Below, piece by piece: positions 39,581 to 48,730 of a DNA stretch of 64,000 nucleotides. How positions within the stretch are numbered: the stretch's first letter is position 1; each line of letters begins with the position of its first letter. The notes below the pieces were generated by a model. The model searched no databases, was not told the DNA's origin, and saw nothing but the letters and a program-made list of their open reading frames with translations. The position numbers and the translations under genes were made by a program. The DNA comes from Reyranella massiliensis 521 (GTDB taxonomy: Bacteria > Pseudomonadota > Alphaproteobacteria > Reyranellales > Reyranellaceae), in NCBI RefSeq assembly GCF_000312425.1, contig NZ_HE997181.1, positions 4,158,045 to 4,222,044 on the forward strand. The letters are read 5' to 3'.

Positions 39581-40150
39581 GTGCCCGTTTCGGCACTGCG
39601 AACTTCGGCATGGGCAGCAGCCCTGATCGGCCTGCCGGCAGCCGCGCAGGCGGCCGGCATGCCGCAGTTCGACATCACCACCTTCCCCAGCCAGATCTTC
39701 TGGCTGGTCGTGTGCTTCGCCGTGCTCTACGCGATCATGGCGACGCTCGTACTGCCGCGCATCGGTTCGACCGTCGAGGCCCGCGAGCGCAAGATCCAGG
39801 CTGACCTGGATGCAGCACAGCAGGCCAACGACGCGGCCCGCACGACGGCGGCGGCACAGGACAAGGCTCTCGCCGAAGCACGCGGACGCGCAGAAGCGGT
39901 CATCCGGGCCGCCTCCGATGCCGCCGCCGCCGAGACCTCGGCCCAAATGTACACTGTCGGCACCCGGTTGGCGGCCGATATCACGGCAGCCGAACGCCGC
40001 ATCGGCGAACAGCAGAACCAGGCCATGGCCGGCTTGACCGGCATGGCGGCGGAGATCGCCTCGGCGATCCTCGGCAAGCTGGTCGGCGCGGCGGACGGCG
40101 CACAGGTCGCCCGTGCCGTCGACGAGGCGGCCAAGGCAGGTAAGCGATGA
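39581..40150 (+). CDS. atpF': F0F1 ATP synthase subunit b'
   Basis: 189 residues from a GTG at 39581, 8 bp after atpE. A cleavable-looking N-terminal hydrophobic stretch (ALIGLPAAAQAAG) is followed by the family membrane helix FDITTFPSQIFWLVVCFAVLYAIM and a long Ala/Arg/Glu-rich coiled coil. A b' distinct from b is usual in alphaproteobacteria and photosynthetic bacteria; the two form a heterodimeric peripheral stalk. The stop overlaps the start of atpF (ATGA). Confidence 0.95.
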   Translation: MPVSALRTSAWAAALIGLPAAAQAAGMPQFDITTFPSQIFWLVVCFAVLYAIMATLVLPRIGSTVEARERKIQADLDAAQQANDAARTTAAAQDKALAEARGRAEAVIRAASDAAAAETSAQMYTVGTRLAADITAAERRIGEQQNQAMAGLTGMAAEIASAILGKLVGAADGAQVARAVDEAAKAGKR

Positions 40151-40671
40151 TCAGCACCGCATGGGCTGCCGATGCACATGGCGGCGGCCTTCTTTCCGAC
40201 CCGAGCCTGTGGGTTGCAGTCGCCTTCGTCATCTTCGTGGCCCTCGCCGGCAAGATGATGGTCAAGGGCATCACCAAGATGCTCGACGACCGTACGGCGC
40301 TCATCAGGCGCACGCTCAGCGAGGCCGAGAAGCTCCGCACCGAGGCTCAGAAGGCACGCGACGAGGCACAGAAGAACCTCGCCGAGTCCGCCGCTCTGGC
40401 CGAGGGCATCGTGGCGCAGGCCAAGGCGGAAGCCGAGCGCCTGACGCAGCATGCCGCCGAGGAGCGCGAGGCGCTGATCGCACGGCGCGAACAGCAGGCC
40501 CGCGATCGCATCGCGCAGGCCGAAGCCCAGGCCACCCGGGAAGTGCGTAACCTGGCGGTCGACGTTGCTCTCACGGCAACCCGTACGCTGCTCCGCGAGC
40601 AGGTCGGTTCGGCCAAGGGCACGGCGCTGATCGAAGAAGCGATCGCGGAACTGCCGCGCCGCCTGCATTAA
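40147..40671 (+). CDS. atpF: F0F1 ATP synthase subunit b
   Basis: 174 residues. One N-terminal membrane helix (SLWVAVAFVIFVALAGKMMV), then a long charged coiled coil (AEKLRTEAQKARDEAQKNLAE) ending in the part that contacts delta/F1 (ALIEEAIAELPRRLH). It overlaps atpF' by 4 bp, ensuring balanced synthesis of the two stalk subunits. It is the last gene of the F0 operon and is followed by a terminator; the F1 genes are not in the window. Confidence 0.96.
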   Translation: MISTAWAADAHGGGLLSDPSLWVAVAFVIFVALAGKMMVKGITKMLDDRTALIRRTLSEAEKLRTEAQKARDEAQKNLAESAALAEGIVAQAKAEAERLTQHAAEEREALIARREQQARDRIAQAEAQATREVRNLAVDVALTATRTLLREQVGSAKGTALIEEAIAELPRRLH

Positions 40672-40723
40672 GTTCCAGAAAACCAAGGATTTCCCGCAAA
40701 CAATAATCGCGGGCTACCTGACG

Positions 40724-40750
40724 CCCCCCGCCGCAAGGCGGGGGGTTTTT
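40724..40750 (+). terminator. rho-independent terminator of the F0 operon
   Basis: A perfect 9-bp stem CCCCCCGCC (40724-40732) / GGCGGGGGG (40737-40745) with a GCAA tetraloop and a following TTTTTCTTT. Located 53 bp past the atpF stop. Confidence 0.95.
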
Positions 40751-40909
40751 CTTTGATTGAGTGAGTTCGAAGTTCAATTCAACCAAATCCCGGGCGCGAC
40801 GGCCAAATTGCGCCGCAATCGATCGGTTGTGGATAACGGATCGGTCACACGTCACACGCAACGGTATATATTTGCAGCAATACAGCTAAAAGACGAGTGG
40901 CCATTAGTC

Positions 40910-42052
40910 ATGAAGAAGAAGATCAAGACACCGCCCAAGATCAGTGAGCCGAAGCGTGATCGGCTGTCTCAGGTCGACGTACCAATGTATGCTCTCGACT
41001 CGGCCATTCGTGTCCCCAAAGCGATCGCGGATAATTATGGCAGCGGCGCGGTAACACCATTGCAACTTGCTGCTGCTCTCGACATGTCTCCGAGTTCGGG
41101 GCCATTTCGATCACTATGTGGTGCAGCAATCGCCTATGGCCTGACCAACGGTGGCTACAACGCTCAGCAGATTGAGCTTCAATCGCTTGGAAGGCGCATC
41201 ACCAAGCCACTCACTGAAAACGATGATCAACTCGCTAAGCGTGAAGCACTTCAGAAACCTCGCGTGATCGGAGAGTTTCTCAAGAAGTATGCTGATTCAC
41301 CTCTGCCGCGAGCCGATATCGCAGTGAATGTCCTGCAGTCGATGGGAGTACCGGCCGACCGAGCGGATGCTGTATTTTCTATGATTGTTGAGGGGGCGAA
41401 AGCCGTCGGGCTGATTAGGGAAATCAAGGGCAAGCAGTATATCGAGCTAGGCGGCGTAGCGCCCATGCAGATCGAGGCGGGCTACGATGACTCGGCAGCA
41501 GAAGATCTAGAGCCAATGGGCGGTGAAGCACCTCCGTCACCAACTGCCCCGATTGCGCCTTTCCAAACTGGCGCGGCGATCACCCCAGTAATCAACAGGC
41601 GAGTTTTCATCACACATGGCAAGGACAAGTCGTTTCTGGACCCGATAAGGAAGCTACTGGGGTTTGGAGAGATGATCGCGGTTGTATCGGTCGAGAAGCA
41701 ATCCGTATCCAAACCCGTGCCTGACAAGGTTATGGACGACATGCGCAGTTGCAGCGCGGCCATCATTCACGTCGATGCTGAAGACACCTTCATCGACAAA
41801 GAAGCCAATGAACGAAAGATTCTAAATCCGAATGTCCTGATCGAAATTGGTGCTGCAATGGCCCTCTACGGACGGCGCTTCATTCTGCTTGTCCGTAGCG
41901 GCGTGGAACTTCCGTCAAACCTGCAAGGCTTATACGAGGTACGCTATACCGGTGATGCCCTCGATGGAGCGGCCACTATCAAGCTCCTTGAAGCCATCAA
42001 CGACATCAAGAACAACCCAATCCCAGAGCGATACAAGGACGGAGCGGCCTAG
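40910..42052 (+). CDS. TIR-like (CAP12/Pycsar-type) domain protein, putative defence effector
   Basis: 380 residues from the ATG at 40910; the frame is open further upstream but that part overlaps the atp terminator region and lacks protein character. Residues ~20-100 and ~110-180 look like two helical, winged-helix-like modules (TPLQLAAALDMSPSSGPFRSL; ADIAVNVLQSMGVPADRADAV). After a Pro-rich linker (205-220) comes a TIR-like domain at 230-370: RRVFITHGKDKSFLDPIRKLL, MRSCSAAIIHVDAED, NPNVLIEIGAAMALYG with the likely catalytic Glu312, and GVELPSNLQGLYEVRY. This matches the nucleotide-binding TIR family of CBASS Cap12 and Pycsar effectors, which cleave NAD. No cyclase adjoins it. AT content is higher than in neighbours, suggesting acquisition. 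Confidence 0.82.
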   Translation: MKKKIKTPPKISEPKRDRLSQVDVPMYALDSAIRVPKAIADNYGSGAVTPLQLAAALDMSPSSGPFRSLCGAAIAYGLTNGGYNAQQIELQSLGRRITKPLTENDDQLAKREALQKPRVIGEFLKKYADSPLPRADIAVNVLQSMGVPADRADAVFSMIVEGAKAVGLIREIKGKQYIELGGVAPMQIEAGYDDSAAEDLEPMGGEAPPSPTAPIAPFQTGAAITPVINRRVFITHGKDKSFLDPIRKLLGFGEMIAVVSVEKQSVSKPVPDKVMDDMRSCSAAIIHVDAEDTFIDKEANERKILNPNVLIEIGAAMALYGRRFILLVRSGVELPSNLQGLYEVRYTGDALDGAATIKLLEAINDIKNNPIPERYKDGAA

Positions 42053-42154
42053 GCCACGGCGCCGTCTGCCAGCCAACCATCTGACGTATTGAGACCACCT
42101 CGGAAAGGGGCGGTTACCACGCAAGGCGGGAGGGCTTTGTGAAAACGGGATGCC

Positions 42155-42838
42155 TCAGGCCGAGGCCACCCAGCCGCGCCATGTGAAGGCGGCGTAGAAC
42201 AGGCTCACGTCGGAAAAGCCGGCGCCTCGCAGGATTGCCTCGTCCTGTTCGGGCGTGAAGATGTTCAGGTGTGCCGCGACCGCCGCGCGCGCCTTCTGTG
42301 CCAGAGCAGGATCGGCCCCCGAGGCGACGGCGAAAGCTGCATATCGCGACAACCACAGCGCCCGTTCAGCTTCGCCTTGGGGAAAGCTGGAATGGGCAAC
42401 CACGAAGGGAGCACCGGGCTTGAGTCGCTTTCGGATCTCGCTGACGGTGCGCCGCCGTTCCTCCGGCGCCAGAAAGTGCAGGGTCAGCAGACAGGTCGCC
42501 GCATCGAAAGGACCTTCCGGCGCGTCGTCGATGTAGCCCTCGTGCAAACGCGCGCGCGGGGCGAGCGGGCCCAGGGTCCGTACGGCCTGCTTCAACATTT
42601 CGGCCGCCGGGTCGATGCCATCGAACGTCCAGCCCGGGTGAGCCTCGGCAAGCGCCTTCAGCTCCAGCCCGCCGCCCGCCCCGAGGACGAGCACCCGAGC
42701 CTCCCGCGGCGCGCGCTCGCCGAGCAAGACGGTAGTCATGCGATGCAGGTCGGAGAAGCCTGGCACGAATCGCGGCGGCCCTTCGGCGTAGCGCGCCACG
42801 GACTGCGGATCGGAGAACGGTGCCATCAGATCTCTCAT
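42155..42838 (-). CDS. class I SAM-dependent methyltransferase
   Basis: 227 residues from the ATG at 42838, which overlaps the Rrf2 stop as ATGA. SAM-binding motif I is [15 protein letters not shown], motif II around [11 protein letters not shown], then [13 protein letters not shown] and a [13 protein letters not shown] post-motif. It resembles small-molecule methyltransferases of the UbiE/tellurite-resistance type; the acceptor is unknown. Coupling to an Rrf2-type repressor suggests it is induced by some stress or toxic compound, a pairing I infer from the layout. Confidence 0.88.
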   Translation of the reverse strand: MRDLMAPFSDPQSVARYAEGPPRFVPGFSDLHRMTTVLLGERAPREARVLVLGAGGGLELKALAEAHPGWTFDGIDPAAEMLKQAVRTLGPLAPRARLHEGYIDDAPEGPFDAATCLLTLHFLAPEERRRTVSEIRKRLKPGAPFVVAHSSFPQGEAERALWLSRYAAFAVASGADPALAQKARAAVAAHLNIFTPEQDEAILRGAGFSDVSLFYAAFTWRGWVASA

Positions 42839-43299
42839 GATGCGTGGACGCTGTGCAAATCGCGCCGTCCGCCCCGCGCCACGAGGCGGGCATGGAAGTC
42901 GGCGCTCAGCATGGCCAAGGTGACTTCGCCTAGCCGCGCGAGCAGCAGCGCTTCCGCGTCGTCGAAGGCCTGATCGAGGGCGGCATTCACCGCCTGTTCG
43001 ACAAGGCAGCCGGGCGCTTCCGTCCGGTTTCCCATCGCGAGAAGCGATGGGCTGCCGAGCGCAGCGTAGATGTCGCGCAGCGTCACCTTCGATAGATCGC
43101 AGGCCAGCGTCCAGCCGCCGCCATGCCCCTTCTCCGAGCGCACATATCCTTGGTCCCGCAGGCCCGCCATGGTCCGTCGGATCACCACGGGATTGGTGTC
43201 CATCGCCTTTGCCAGCACTTCGGACGTTGCGGGACCCTCGTGCTCGGCCATGTGCAGCAGGACGTGGAGCACGCCCGACAATCGACTGTCTCGTTTCAT
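42835..43299 (-). CDS. Rrf2 family transcriptional regulator
   Basis: 154 residues. A winged helix-turn-helix occupies the first ~80 residues ([45 protein letters not shown]). Only two Cys are present, not in the three-Cys pattern of Fe-S Rrf2 proteins such as IscR, so it may sense by another means, like the YwnA group. It is coupled to the methyltransferase gene and likely represses itself and that gene, as a TAAC-N7-GTTA palindrome lies at its start. Confidence 0.9.
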   Translation of the reverse strand: MKRDSRLSGVLHVLLHMAEHEGPATSEVLAKAMDTNPVVIRRTMAGLRDQGYVRSEKGHGGGWTLACDLSKVTLRDIYAALGSPSLLAMGNRTEAPGCLVEQAVNAALDQAFDDAEALLLARLGEVTLAMLSADFHARLVARGGRRDLHSVHAS

Positions 43300-43300
43300 A

Positions 43301-43315
43301 TAACTTCATATGTTA
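43301..43315 (-). promoter_or_regulatory. possible Rrf2 operator
   Basis: Perfect inverted repeat TAAC (43301-43304), seven bases, GTTA (43312-43315), placed one base upstream of the Rrf2 start codon and over its ribosome binding site (GAAG). Binding here would block transcription or initiation. Short arms make chance occurrence possible. Confidence 0.35.
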
Positions 43316-43365
43316 CGTGAATGCCCGATCGTCAAGCCCGGCTCGACTCTCCGCTTCTGGACTTT

Positions 43366-43977
43366 CTATCGCTCCGACAAAGCGAGCTTGGCGCCCAGCG
43401 CCGCAAAGGCACCGGCGAACACGCGGCGCATCCAGGTCATGACCTGCGGCCGCGAGATCACATGGTCGCGCACCACTGCCGCAAACAGCCCGTAGGCCGC
43501 GAAGACCAGGAAGGTCAGCAGCATGAAGACCGCACTCAGCTCCGACATGCGCAGCACGGGATGGGCCTCTGTCGCGTCGACGAACTGCGGCAGGAAGGCG
43601 AAGAAGAAGATCGAGAGCTTGGGATTGAGGATGTTGGCCAGGATCGCCGAGACGATGACCTGCACCGAGGAGCGCGGCGCCGCATCCGGCTGGACGGTCA
43701 GCGCACCGTGGTCGCGCAACGTCACCCAGGCCATGTAGAGCAGGTAGGCGACGCCGAGATATTTCAGGATCTGGAAGGCGAGCGCGCTGGTGTGCAGCAG
43801 CGCTGCCAGTCCCAGGATCGCGGCCAGCATGTGCGGAACGATGCCGAGCGTGCAGCCAAAGGCCGCCACGACGCTGGCCTTCGGACCGCGCGACAGGCCA
43901 GCTGCTACGGTGATCAGGACTCCGACTCCGGGCGAGGCGACCACGATCAACGACGTCAGTAGAAAGTCGAGACTCAT
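43366..43977 (-). CDS. LysE family amino-acid exporter
   Basis: 203 residues from the ATG at 43977. Six membrane segments in the LysE/RhtB arrangement: start MSLDFLLTSLIVVASPGVGVLITVAAGLSRG (the PGP-like motif appears as SPGVG), GIVPHMLAAILGLAALL, LKYLGVAYLLYMAWVTLRD, and NILNPKLSIFFFAFLPQF. These export amino acids or derivatives. It lies 44 bp after gcvPB in the same direction, so it may be the last gene of the riboswitch-controlled glycine-cleavage operon, which would suit export of excess glycine or serine (inference). Confidence 0.9.
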   Translation of the reverse strand: MSLDFLLTSLIVVASPGVGVLITVAAGLSRGPKASVVAAFGCTLGIVPHMLAAILGLAALLHTSALAFQILKYLGVAYLLYMAWVTLRDHGALTVQPDAAPRSSVQVIVSAILANILNPKLSIFFFAFLPQFVDATEAHPVLRMSELSAVFMLLTFLVFAAYGLFAAVVRDHVISRPQVMTWMRRVFAGAFAALGAKLALSER

Positions 43978-44014
43978 GGCTGCCCTCGCCCAGCTATCGG
44001 AAAGAAAGGAAGGG

Positions 44015-44035
44015 AGGCGGCCTACTCGGCCGCCT
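44015..44035 (-). promoter_or_regulatory. hairpin over the gcvPB stop codon
   Basis: A perfect 8-bp stem AGGCGGCC / GGCCGCCT with a 5-base loop covers the gcvPB stop. On the minus strand it is followed by CCCTTCCTTTCTTTCC, pyrimidine-rich but without a T-run, so it may be a leaky terminator or an RNA processing block ahead of the LysE gene. Confidence 0.45.
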
Positions 44036-45620
44036 GCTTCAGCGGACCGCCGTCCGGCGGATTGTTGGACGGCCGCCAGCGCAGGATCGGCTTGCGCGCC
44101 GCCAGGGTCTCGTCGAGGCGTCGACGCGGCGAGAAGCGCGGCGCCGCCTTGAACTCTTCGGCCGCCGTGCCGGTCTTGGCCCGCTCGGTGAGCGAGCGCA
44201 GCGCACCGATGAACTGATCCAGGTCTTCCTTGGCCTGGCTCTCGGTCGGTTCGATCAGCATCGCGCCATGGACGACCAGCGGGAAGTACATGGTCATCGG
44301 GTGATAGCCCTCGTCGATCATCGCCTTGGCGAAGTCGAGCGTGCTCACGCCGGTGTCCTTCAGGAAGCTGTCGTCGAACAGCGCTTCGTGCATGCACGGT
44401 CCCTCGAACGCCGGGCTCATGACGTCCTTGAGTGCTGCCATCACATAGTTGGCCGACAGCACCGCATCCTCTGCCACCTGCTTCAAGCCATCGGCGCCGT
44501 GGCTCATGATGTAGGCCAGAGCGCGCGTGAACATGCCCATCTGGCCGTGGAAGGCTTTCAGGCGCCCCAGCGGCGTGCCATCGACCTTGGCGCCGTCCTC
44601 GGCGACCCGCCACTTGTCGCCATCCTTCACGATCCAGGGATAGGGCGCATAGGGCGCAAGGGCTGCCGACAGCACCACCGGCCCCGCGCCCGGCCCGCCG
44701 CCGCCATGCGGCGTCGAGAAGGTCTTGTGCAGGTTGATGTGCATGCAATCGATGCCGAGATCTCCCGGCCGCACGCGGCCGACGATGGCGTTGAAGTTGG
44801 CGCCGTCGCAGTAGAAGTAGGCGCCCGCGTCGTGCACGGCCTTGGAGATCTCGACGATCTCGCTCTCGAACAGACCGCAGGTGTTAGGGTTCGTCAGCAT
44901 GATCGCCGCCACGTCGGGGCCGAGAGCAGCCTTCAACGCAGCAAGATCGACGCGACCGCGATCGTTGGCCGGGATCGGCTTCACGGTGAAGCCGAGCGCG
45001 GCCGCCGTCGCCGGATTGGTGCCGTGCGCTGATTCCGGCGCCAGCACGACCTTGCGCTTGGCCCGTTCGCCCTTGGCCTCGAGGGCCGCGGCGATCGCCA
45101 TCATGCCGCACATCTCGCCGTGGGCGCCCGCTGCCGGCGACATCGCGACGGCCGGCATGCCGGTCAACGTCTTCAGCCAATGCGCCAGACGGTCGATCAG
45201 CTCCAGCGCGCCCTGCACGGTCGAAACCGGCTGCAGCGGATGGAGATCGCCGATGCCCGGCAGGCGCGCCACCTTCTCGTTGATCCGCGGGTTGTGCTTC
45301 ATGGTGCACGAGCCCAGCGGGTAGACGCCCATGTCGATGGCGTAGTTCTTCTGGCTGAGGCGCGTGTAGTGCTGCACCACCTGCGGTTCCGAAAGACCCG
45401 GCAGGCCGATCGTGCCGGCACGGCGCAGGCCGTTCAGGCGATCCTTGACCTTTGGTGGTTCCGGCAGGTCGACGCCGCAGCGTCCCGGCTGGCCCATCTC
45501 GAAGATCAACGGCTCTTCGATCTGCAGCGCGCGGTTGCCCGTGAACGTGCCGTGATTGGAAGCGGCACTGGCGGCAACGCCACCGGCGCGGCCCTGGGAA
45601 CGGTCGAGCGACTGGACCAT
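44022..45620 (-). CDS. gcvPB: glycine dehydrogenase (decarboxylating) subunit 2
   Basis: 532 residues from the ATG at 45620, which follows AAGGAGG by 7 bases and overlaps the gcvPA stop (TGATG). It is the PLP-carrying half of the split P-protein: the PLP Lys is in HINLHKTFSTPHGGGGPG, with CDGANFNAIVG nearby. With GcvPA it decarboxylates glycine and loads the aminomethyl group on GcvH. The split form is common in alphaproteobacteria, archaea and Gram-positives; many other proteobacteria use one ~950-residue GcvP. Confidence 0.95.
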   Translation of the reverse strand: MVQSLDRSQGRAGGVAASAASNHGTFTGNRALQIEEPLIFEMGQPGRCGVDLPEPPKVKDRLNGLRRAGTIGLPGLSEPQVVQHYTRLSQKNYAIDMGVYPLGSCTMKHNPRINEKVARLPGIGDLHPLQPVSTVQGALELIDRLAHWLKTLTGMPAVAMSPAAGAHGEMCGMMAIAAALEAKGERAKRKVVLAPESAHGTNPATAAALGFTVKPIPANDRGRVDLAALKAALGPDVAAIMLTNPNTCGLFESEIVEISKAVHDAGAYFYCDGANFNAIVGRVRPGDLGIDCMHINLHKTFSTPHGGGGPGAGPVVLSAALAPYAPYPWIVKDGDKWRVAEDGAKVDGTPLGRLKAFHGQMGMFTRALAYIMSHGADGLKQVAEDAVLSANYVMAALKDVMSPAFEGPCMHEALFDDSFLKDTGVSTLDFAKAMIDEGYHPMTMYFPLVVHGAMLIEPTESQAKEDLDQFIGALRSLTERAKTGTAAEEFKAAPRFSPRRRLDETLAARKPILRWRPSNNPPDGGPLKQAAE

Positions 45621-46966
45621 CACAGCACCTCCTTCAGCACGGCAACCAGCGGGTCCATGCCCATGTCGGTCGCGGTCTCGGTGGCGGCCAGCAGGAGCAG
45701 GTTCTCGACCGAGGGATCGTTGGGGATGAGACGCGAGACCGGCAGGCCACCCAGGATGCCCTTCGCCGCCAATGCCTCGACGACGGGCGCAGCCGGCTTG
45801 GGCAGCTTAACCGTGAACTCGTTGAAGAAGCTGTCGTTCAGCAGCCTCACGCCGGAGATGGCGCTCACCTTGTCGGCGAGCTGCGACGCCTTGGCATGGT
45901 TCAGCTCGGCCAGCCGCGTGAAGCCCGCTTCGCCGAGCAGCGTGAGATGCACCGTGAAAGCAAGCGCGCAGAGGCCGGCATTGGTGCAGATGTTGGAGGT
46001 CGCCTTCTCGCGGCGGATGTGCTGCTCGCGCGTGCTGAGCGTCAGCACGAAGCCGCGCTTGCCGTCGGCATCGACCGTTTCGCCGACCAGGCGGCCCGGC
46101 ATCTGGCGCATGTATTTGTCGCGGGTCGCGAACAGGCCGACATACGGGCCGCCGAAGCCCAGCCCATTGCCGATCGACTGGCCCTCGCAGACCACGATGT
46201 CCGCGCCCATCTCGCCCGGCGGCTTCAGGAGGCCCAGCGACACGACTTCCGTCACGACGACGATCAGCAGCGCGCCGGCCGCGTGGCAGGCTTCGGCGAG
46301 CTTGGTGAAGTCGCGCACGTGGCCGAAGAAGCTCGGGTTCTGGACGACGACGCAGGACGTGTCCTTGTCGACCGAGGCGATCAGGTCTTCGAGGCCTTCG
46401 GCATCGGCCTTGGAGAAGATTGCCTTGAAGCCTTCCCACTTGGCCGTGGTCTCGATGATGCTGCGATACTGCGGATGCAGGCCGCCCGAGATCAGCGCCT
46501 TGTGGCGGCGGGTGATGCGGTTGGCCATCAGGACGGCCTCGGTCGTGCCGGTCGAGCCGTCGTACATCGAGGCGTTGGCCACTTCCATGCCGGTGAGCAA
46601 CGTCACCTGGGTCTGGAACTCGAAGAGATACTGCAAGGTGCCTTGCGTGATCTCCGGCTGATACGGCGTGTAGGAGGTCAGGAACTCGCCGCGCTGGATC
46701 ATGTAATCCACGGTCGAGGGCACATGATGGCGATAGGCGCCGGCGCCGATGAAGAAGGGCGCGGTGCCCGGCGAGACGTTCTTCGCCGCGAAGGCCTGGA
46801 AGGCGCGCTCGACTTCGAGCTCGCCCTGGTGATCGGGCAGGCCGCCGATCTTGGCGCCGAGCCGGGCCGAGGCCGGCACGTCCTTGAAGAGGTCGTCGAC
46901 CGACTTGGCGCCGATGACCGAGAGCATCTCCCGGCGATCAGCGTCAGTGAGGGGGAGATAGCGCAT
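45620..46966 (-). CDS. gcvPA: glycine dehydrogenase (decarboxylating) subunit 1
   Basis: 448 residues, the N-terminal half of the split P-protein. Opening [15 protein letters not shown] is typical, with [24 protein letters not shown] and [14 protein letters not shown] as diagnostic segments. It forms a heterotetramer with GcvPB; the PLP Lys is in the partner. It lies 12 bp after gcvH and is translationally coupled to gcvPB. Confidence 0.96.
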   Translation of the reverse strand: MRYLPLTDADRREMLSVIGAKSVDDLFKDVPASARLGAKIGGLPDHQGELEVERAFQAFAAKNVSPGTAPFFIGAGAYRHHVPSTVDYMIQRGEFLTSYTPYQPEITQGTLQYLFEFQTQVTLLTGMEVANASMYDGSTGTTEAVLMANRITRRHKALISGGLHPQYRSIIETTAKWEGFKAIFSKADAEGLEDLIASVDKDTSCVVVQNPSFFGHVRDFTKLAEACHAAGALLIVVVTEVVSLGLLKPPGEMGADIVVCEGQSIGNGLGFGGPYVGLFATRDKYMRQMPGRLVGETVDADGKRGFVLTLSTREQHIRREKATSNICTNAGLCALAFTVHLTLLGEAGFTRLAELNHAKASQLADKVSAISGVRLLNDSFFNEFTVKLPKPAAPVVEALAAKGILGGLPVSRLIPNDPSVENLLLLAATETATDMGMDPLVAVLKEVL

Positions 46967-46978
46967 TAGGTGCTCCGT

Positions 46979-47356
46979 CTAGCCCAGGCTCTTCACGAAG
47001 GCGTCGTAGGCCGCCTCGTCCATCAAGCCATCGAGCTCGGCCTTGTCGGCGAGCTTCAGCTTGAAGAACCAGCCCTTGCCCGTCGGCTCGGCGTTGACGT
47101 CGCCCGGCGAGTCGGCGAGCGCCGCATTGCCTTCGACGATCTCGCCCGCCACGGGTGCGTAGATGTCGGACGCGGCCTTGACCGACTCGACCACGGCGCA
47201 GGCCTCGCCCTTGGCGACCTTGCGGCCGACGGCGGGCACTTCCACGAACACCACGTCGCCCAGCTGTTCCTGGGCGTATTGCGTGATGCCGACGGTGGCG
47301 ACATCGCCTTCGACGCGGACCCACTCATGCTCTTCGGTGTACTTGGTGACGGCCAT
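46979..47356 (-). CDS. gcvH: glycine cleavage system H protein
   Basis: 125 residues from the ATG at 47356; the longer frame upstream is a shadow of gcvT. The lipoate is carried on Lys60 in [13 protein letters not shown]. Family segments [13 protein letters not shown] and [19 protein letters not shown] are clear. H protein shuttles the aminomethyl group between P, T and L proteins. 11 bp after gcvT. Confidence 0.97.
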   Translation of the reverse strand: MAVTKYTEEHEWVRVEGDVATVGITQYAQEQLGDVVFVEVPAVGRKVAKGEACAVVESVKAASDIYAPVAGEIVEGNAALADSPGDVNAEPTGKGWFFKLKLADKAELDGLMDEAAYDAFVKSLG

Positions 47357-47367
47357 CTCTAGCTCCC

Positions 47368-48489
47368 TTATCCGCGGTAGTAGGCGTGTTTGACGAAAGG
47401 CATGGGCACAATCTCGGCAGGCACGGGCTTGCCGCGCACCATGAGATCGACCTTGGTCCCGTTGGCTGACTGGGCACGCTCGACGTAGCCCATGGCGATG
47501 GCGCGGCCGAGGGTCGGCGCGAAGCCGCCCGATGTCACCGTGCCGACGACCTTGCCACCGATGACGATTTCCGCGCCTTCGCGCGCGATCGCCTTGCCGT
47601 CGGGCAGAAGGCCCACGCGCTTGCGCGTCGAGCCTTCGGCGATCTGCTTCTGGATGACCGACGCGCCGGGAAAGCCGCCCTGCACGCGGCGCTCCTTGCC
47701 GACGCTCCACAGCAGCACGGCCTCGACCGGCGTGGTGGTCGTATCGATGTCGTGGCCGTAGAGGCAGAGGCCCGCTTCGAGGCGCAGCGAATCGCGCGCG
47801 CCCAGCCCGATCGGTTTCACTTCAGGATTCGACAGCAGCTTGCGAGCGATCGCATCGGTCTGGTCGGCCGGCGTCGAGATCTCGTAGCCGTCGCCGCCGG
47901 TGTAGCCCGAGCGCGTGACGTAGCAGCGCGCACCGTCGATCACGACATAGGCGCCGGTCATGAACTTCATGGTCGCGACCTGCGGCGCCAGCCGAGAGAG
48001 CACGGCCGATGCCTGCGGTCCCTGCAACGCGAGGAGGCCCCGCGAGAACATCGGCTCGACTTCGCACATGCCCGAGAGATGCTTCTGCATGTGCGCGAGG
48101 TCGGCGTCCTTGCAGGCGGCGTTGATGACCACGAGCAGGTGATCGCCCGTGCTGGTCACCATCAGATCGTCGAGGATGCCGCCCTGGTCGTTGGTGAACT
48201 GCGTGTAGCGCTGCTGGCCGGGCTGCAGGCCGACGATGTCGCCCGGCACCAGCGTCTCCAGCGCCTTGGCCGCGCTGTGGCCCGCCTTGGCCGTCAGTCG
48301 CACCTGACCCATGTGCGAGACATCGAACAGGCCGCAGGAAGTGCGCGTCTGCGTGTGCTCGGCCAGGATGCCGGTCGGGTACTGCACCGGCATCTCGTAG
48401 CCGGCAAACGGTACGAGACGCGCGCCAAGCTCGCGGTGGAGGTCGTAAAGCGGTGTACGCTTCAGGGGGCCGGCAGCAGGATCGCTCAA
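47368..48489 (-). CDS. gcvT: glycine cleavage system T protein (aminomethyltransferase)
   Basis: 373 residues. Visible: [40 protein letters not shown], the folate-binding Asp region [23 protein letters not shown]-like [14 protein letters not shown], and the [13 protein letters not shown] segment. It transfers the methylene group to tetrahydrofolate and releases ammonia. First gene of the gcv operon, with a tandem glycine riboswitch ~55 bp upstream, so expression should rise with glycine. Confidence 0.97.
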   Translation of the reverse strand: MSDPAAGPLKRTPLYDLHRELGARLVPFAGYEMPVQYPTGILAEHTQTRTSCGLFDVSHMGQVRLTAKAGHSAAKALETLVPGDIVGLQPGQQRYTQFTNDQGGILDDLMVTSTGDHLLVVINAACKDADLAHMQKHLSGMCEVEPMFSRGLLALQGPQASAVLSRLAPQVATMKFMTGAYVVIDGARCYVTRSGYTGGDGYEISTPADQTDAIARKLLSNPEVKPIGLGARDSLRLEAGLCLYGHDIDTTTTPVEAVLLWSVGKERRVQGGFPGASVIQKQIAEGSTRKRVGLLPDGKAIAREGAEIVIGGKVVGTVTSGGFAPTLGRAIAMGYVERAQSANGTKVDLMVRGKPVPAEIVPMPFVKHAYYRG

Positions 48490-48540
48490 GTAGGTCTCCT
48501 CAGAGTCGCGTTCGCCAACGCAAGGACTGCGCCGGTCGCG

Positions 48541-48730
48541 ACCCCCTCTGTCCGGAGACCTGAAAGATTCGCCGGCGGCTAGGCCGGCTTACTTCGTCGG
48601 TGGGCGCACCTCCGCCAGGACGTGCGCCGCTTTCCAGAGACCCATCCTCCTGCGGTCCTTTTGCCTGAGAGTTTCCGGGGTCGGTTGCTCCTTCGGCGCC
48701 GCCCGAGCCGGGCGGTCTCTCCCACAGGGA
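48541..48730 (-). ncRNA. tandem glycine riboswitch upstream of gcvT
   Basis: Read on the minus strand, the first aptamer (about 48727-48652) has GGGAGAGACC ... GCCGAAGGAGCAACC ... AAACTCTCAGGCAAAAGGACCG, and the second (about 48644-48543) has TCTGGAAAGCGG ... CACCGACGAAGTAAGCC ... AATCTTTCAGGTCTCCGGACAGAGGG. The short linker between them is TAGGAGGATGGG-like. Both halves hold the conserved glycine-pocket segments of the Rfam glycine riboswitch. It sits 52 bp before gcvT and should activate glycine cleavage when glycine is high. Confidence 0.95.

Noticed and set aside
40757-40909. 51-residue N-terminal extension of the TIR protein
   Set aside because: It starts just past the atp terminator, has no ribosome binding site and does not look like protein sequence; the ATG at 40910 opens the Lys-rich start of the plausible protein.
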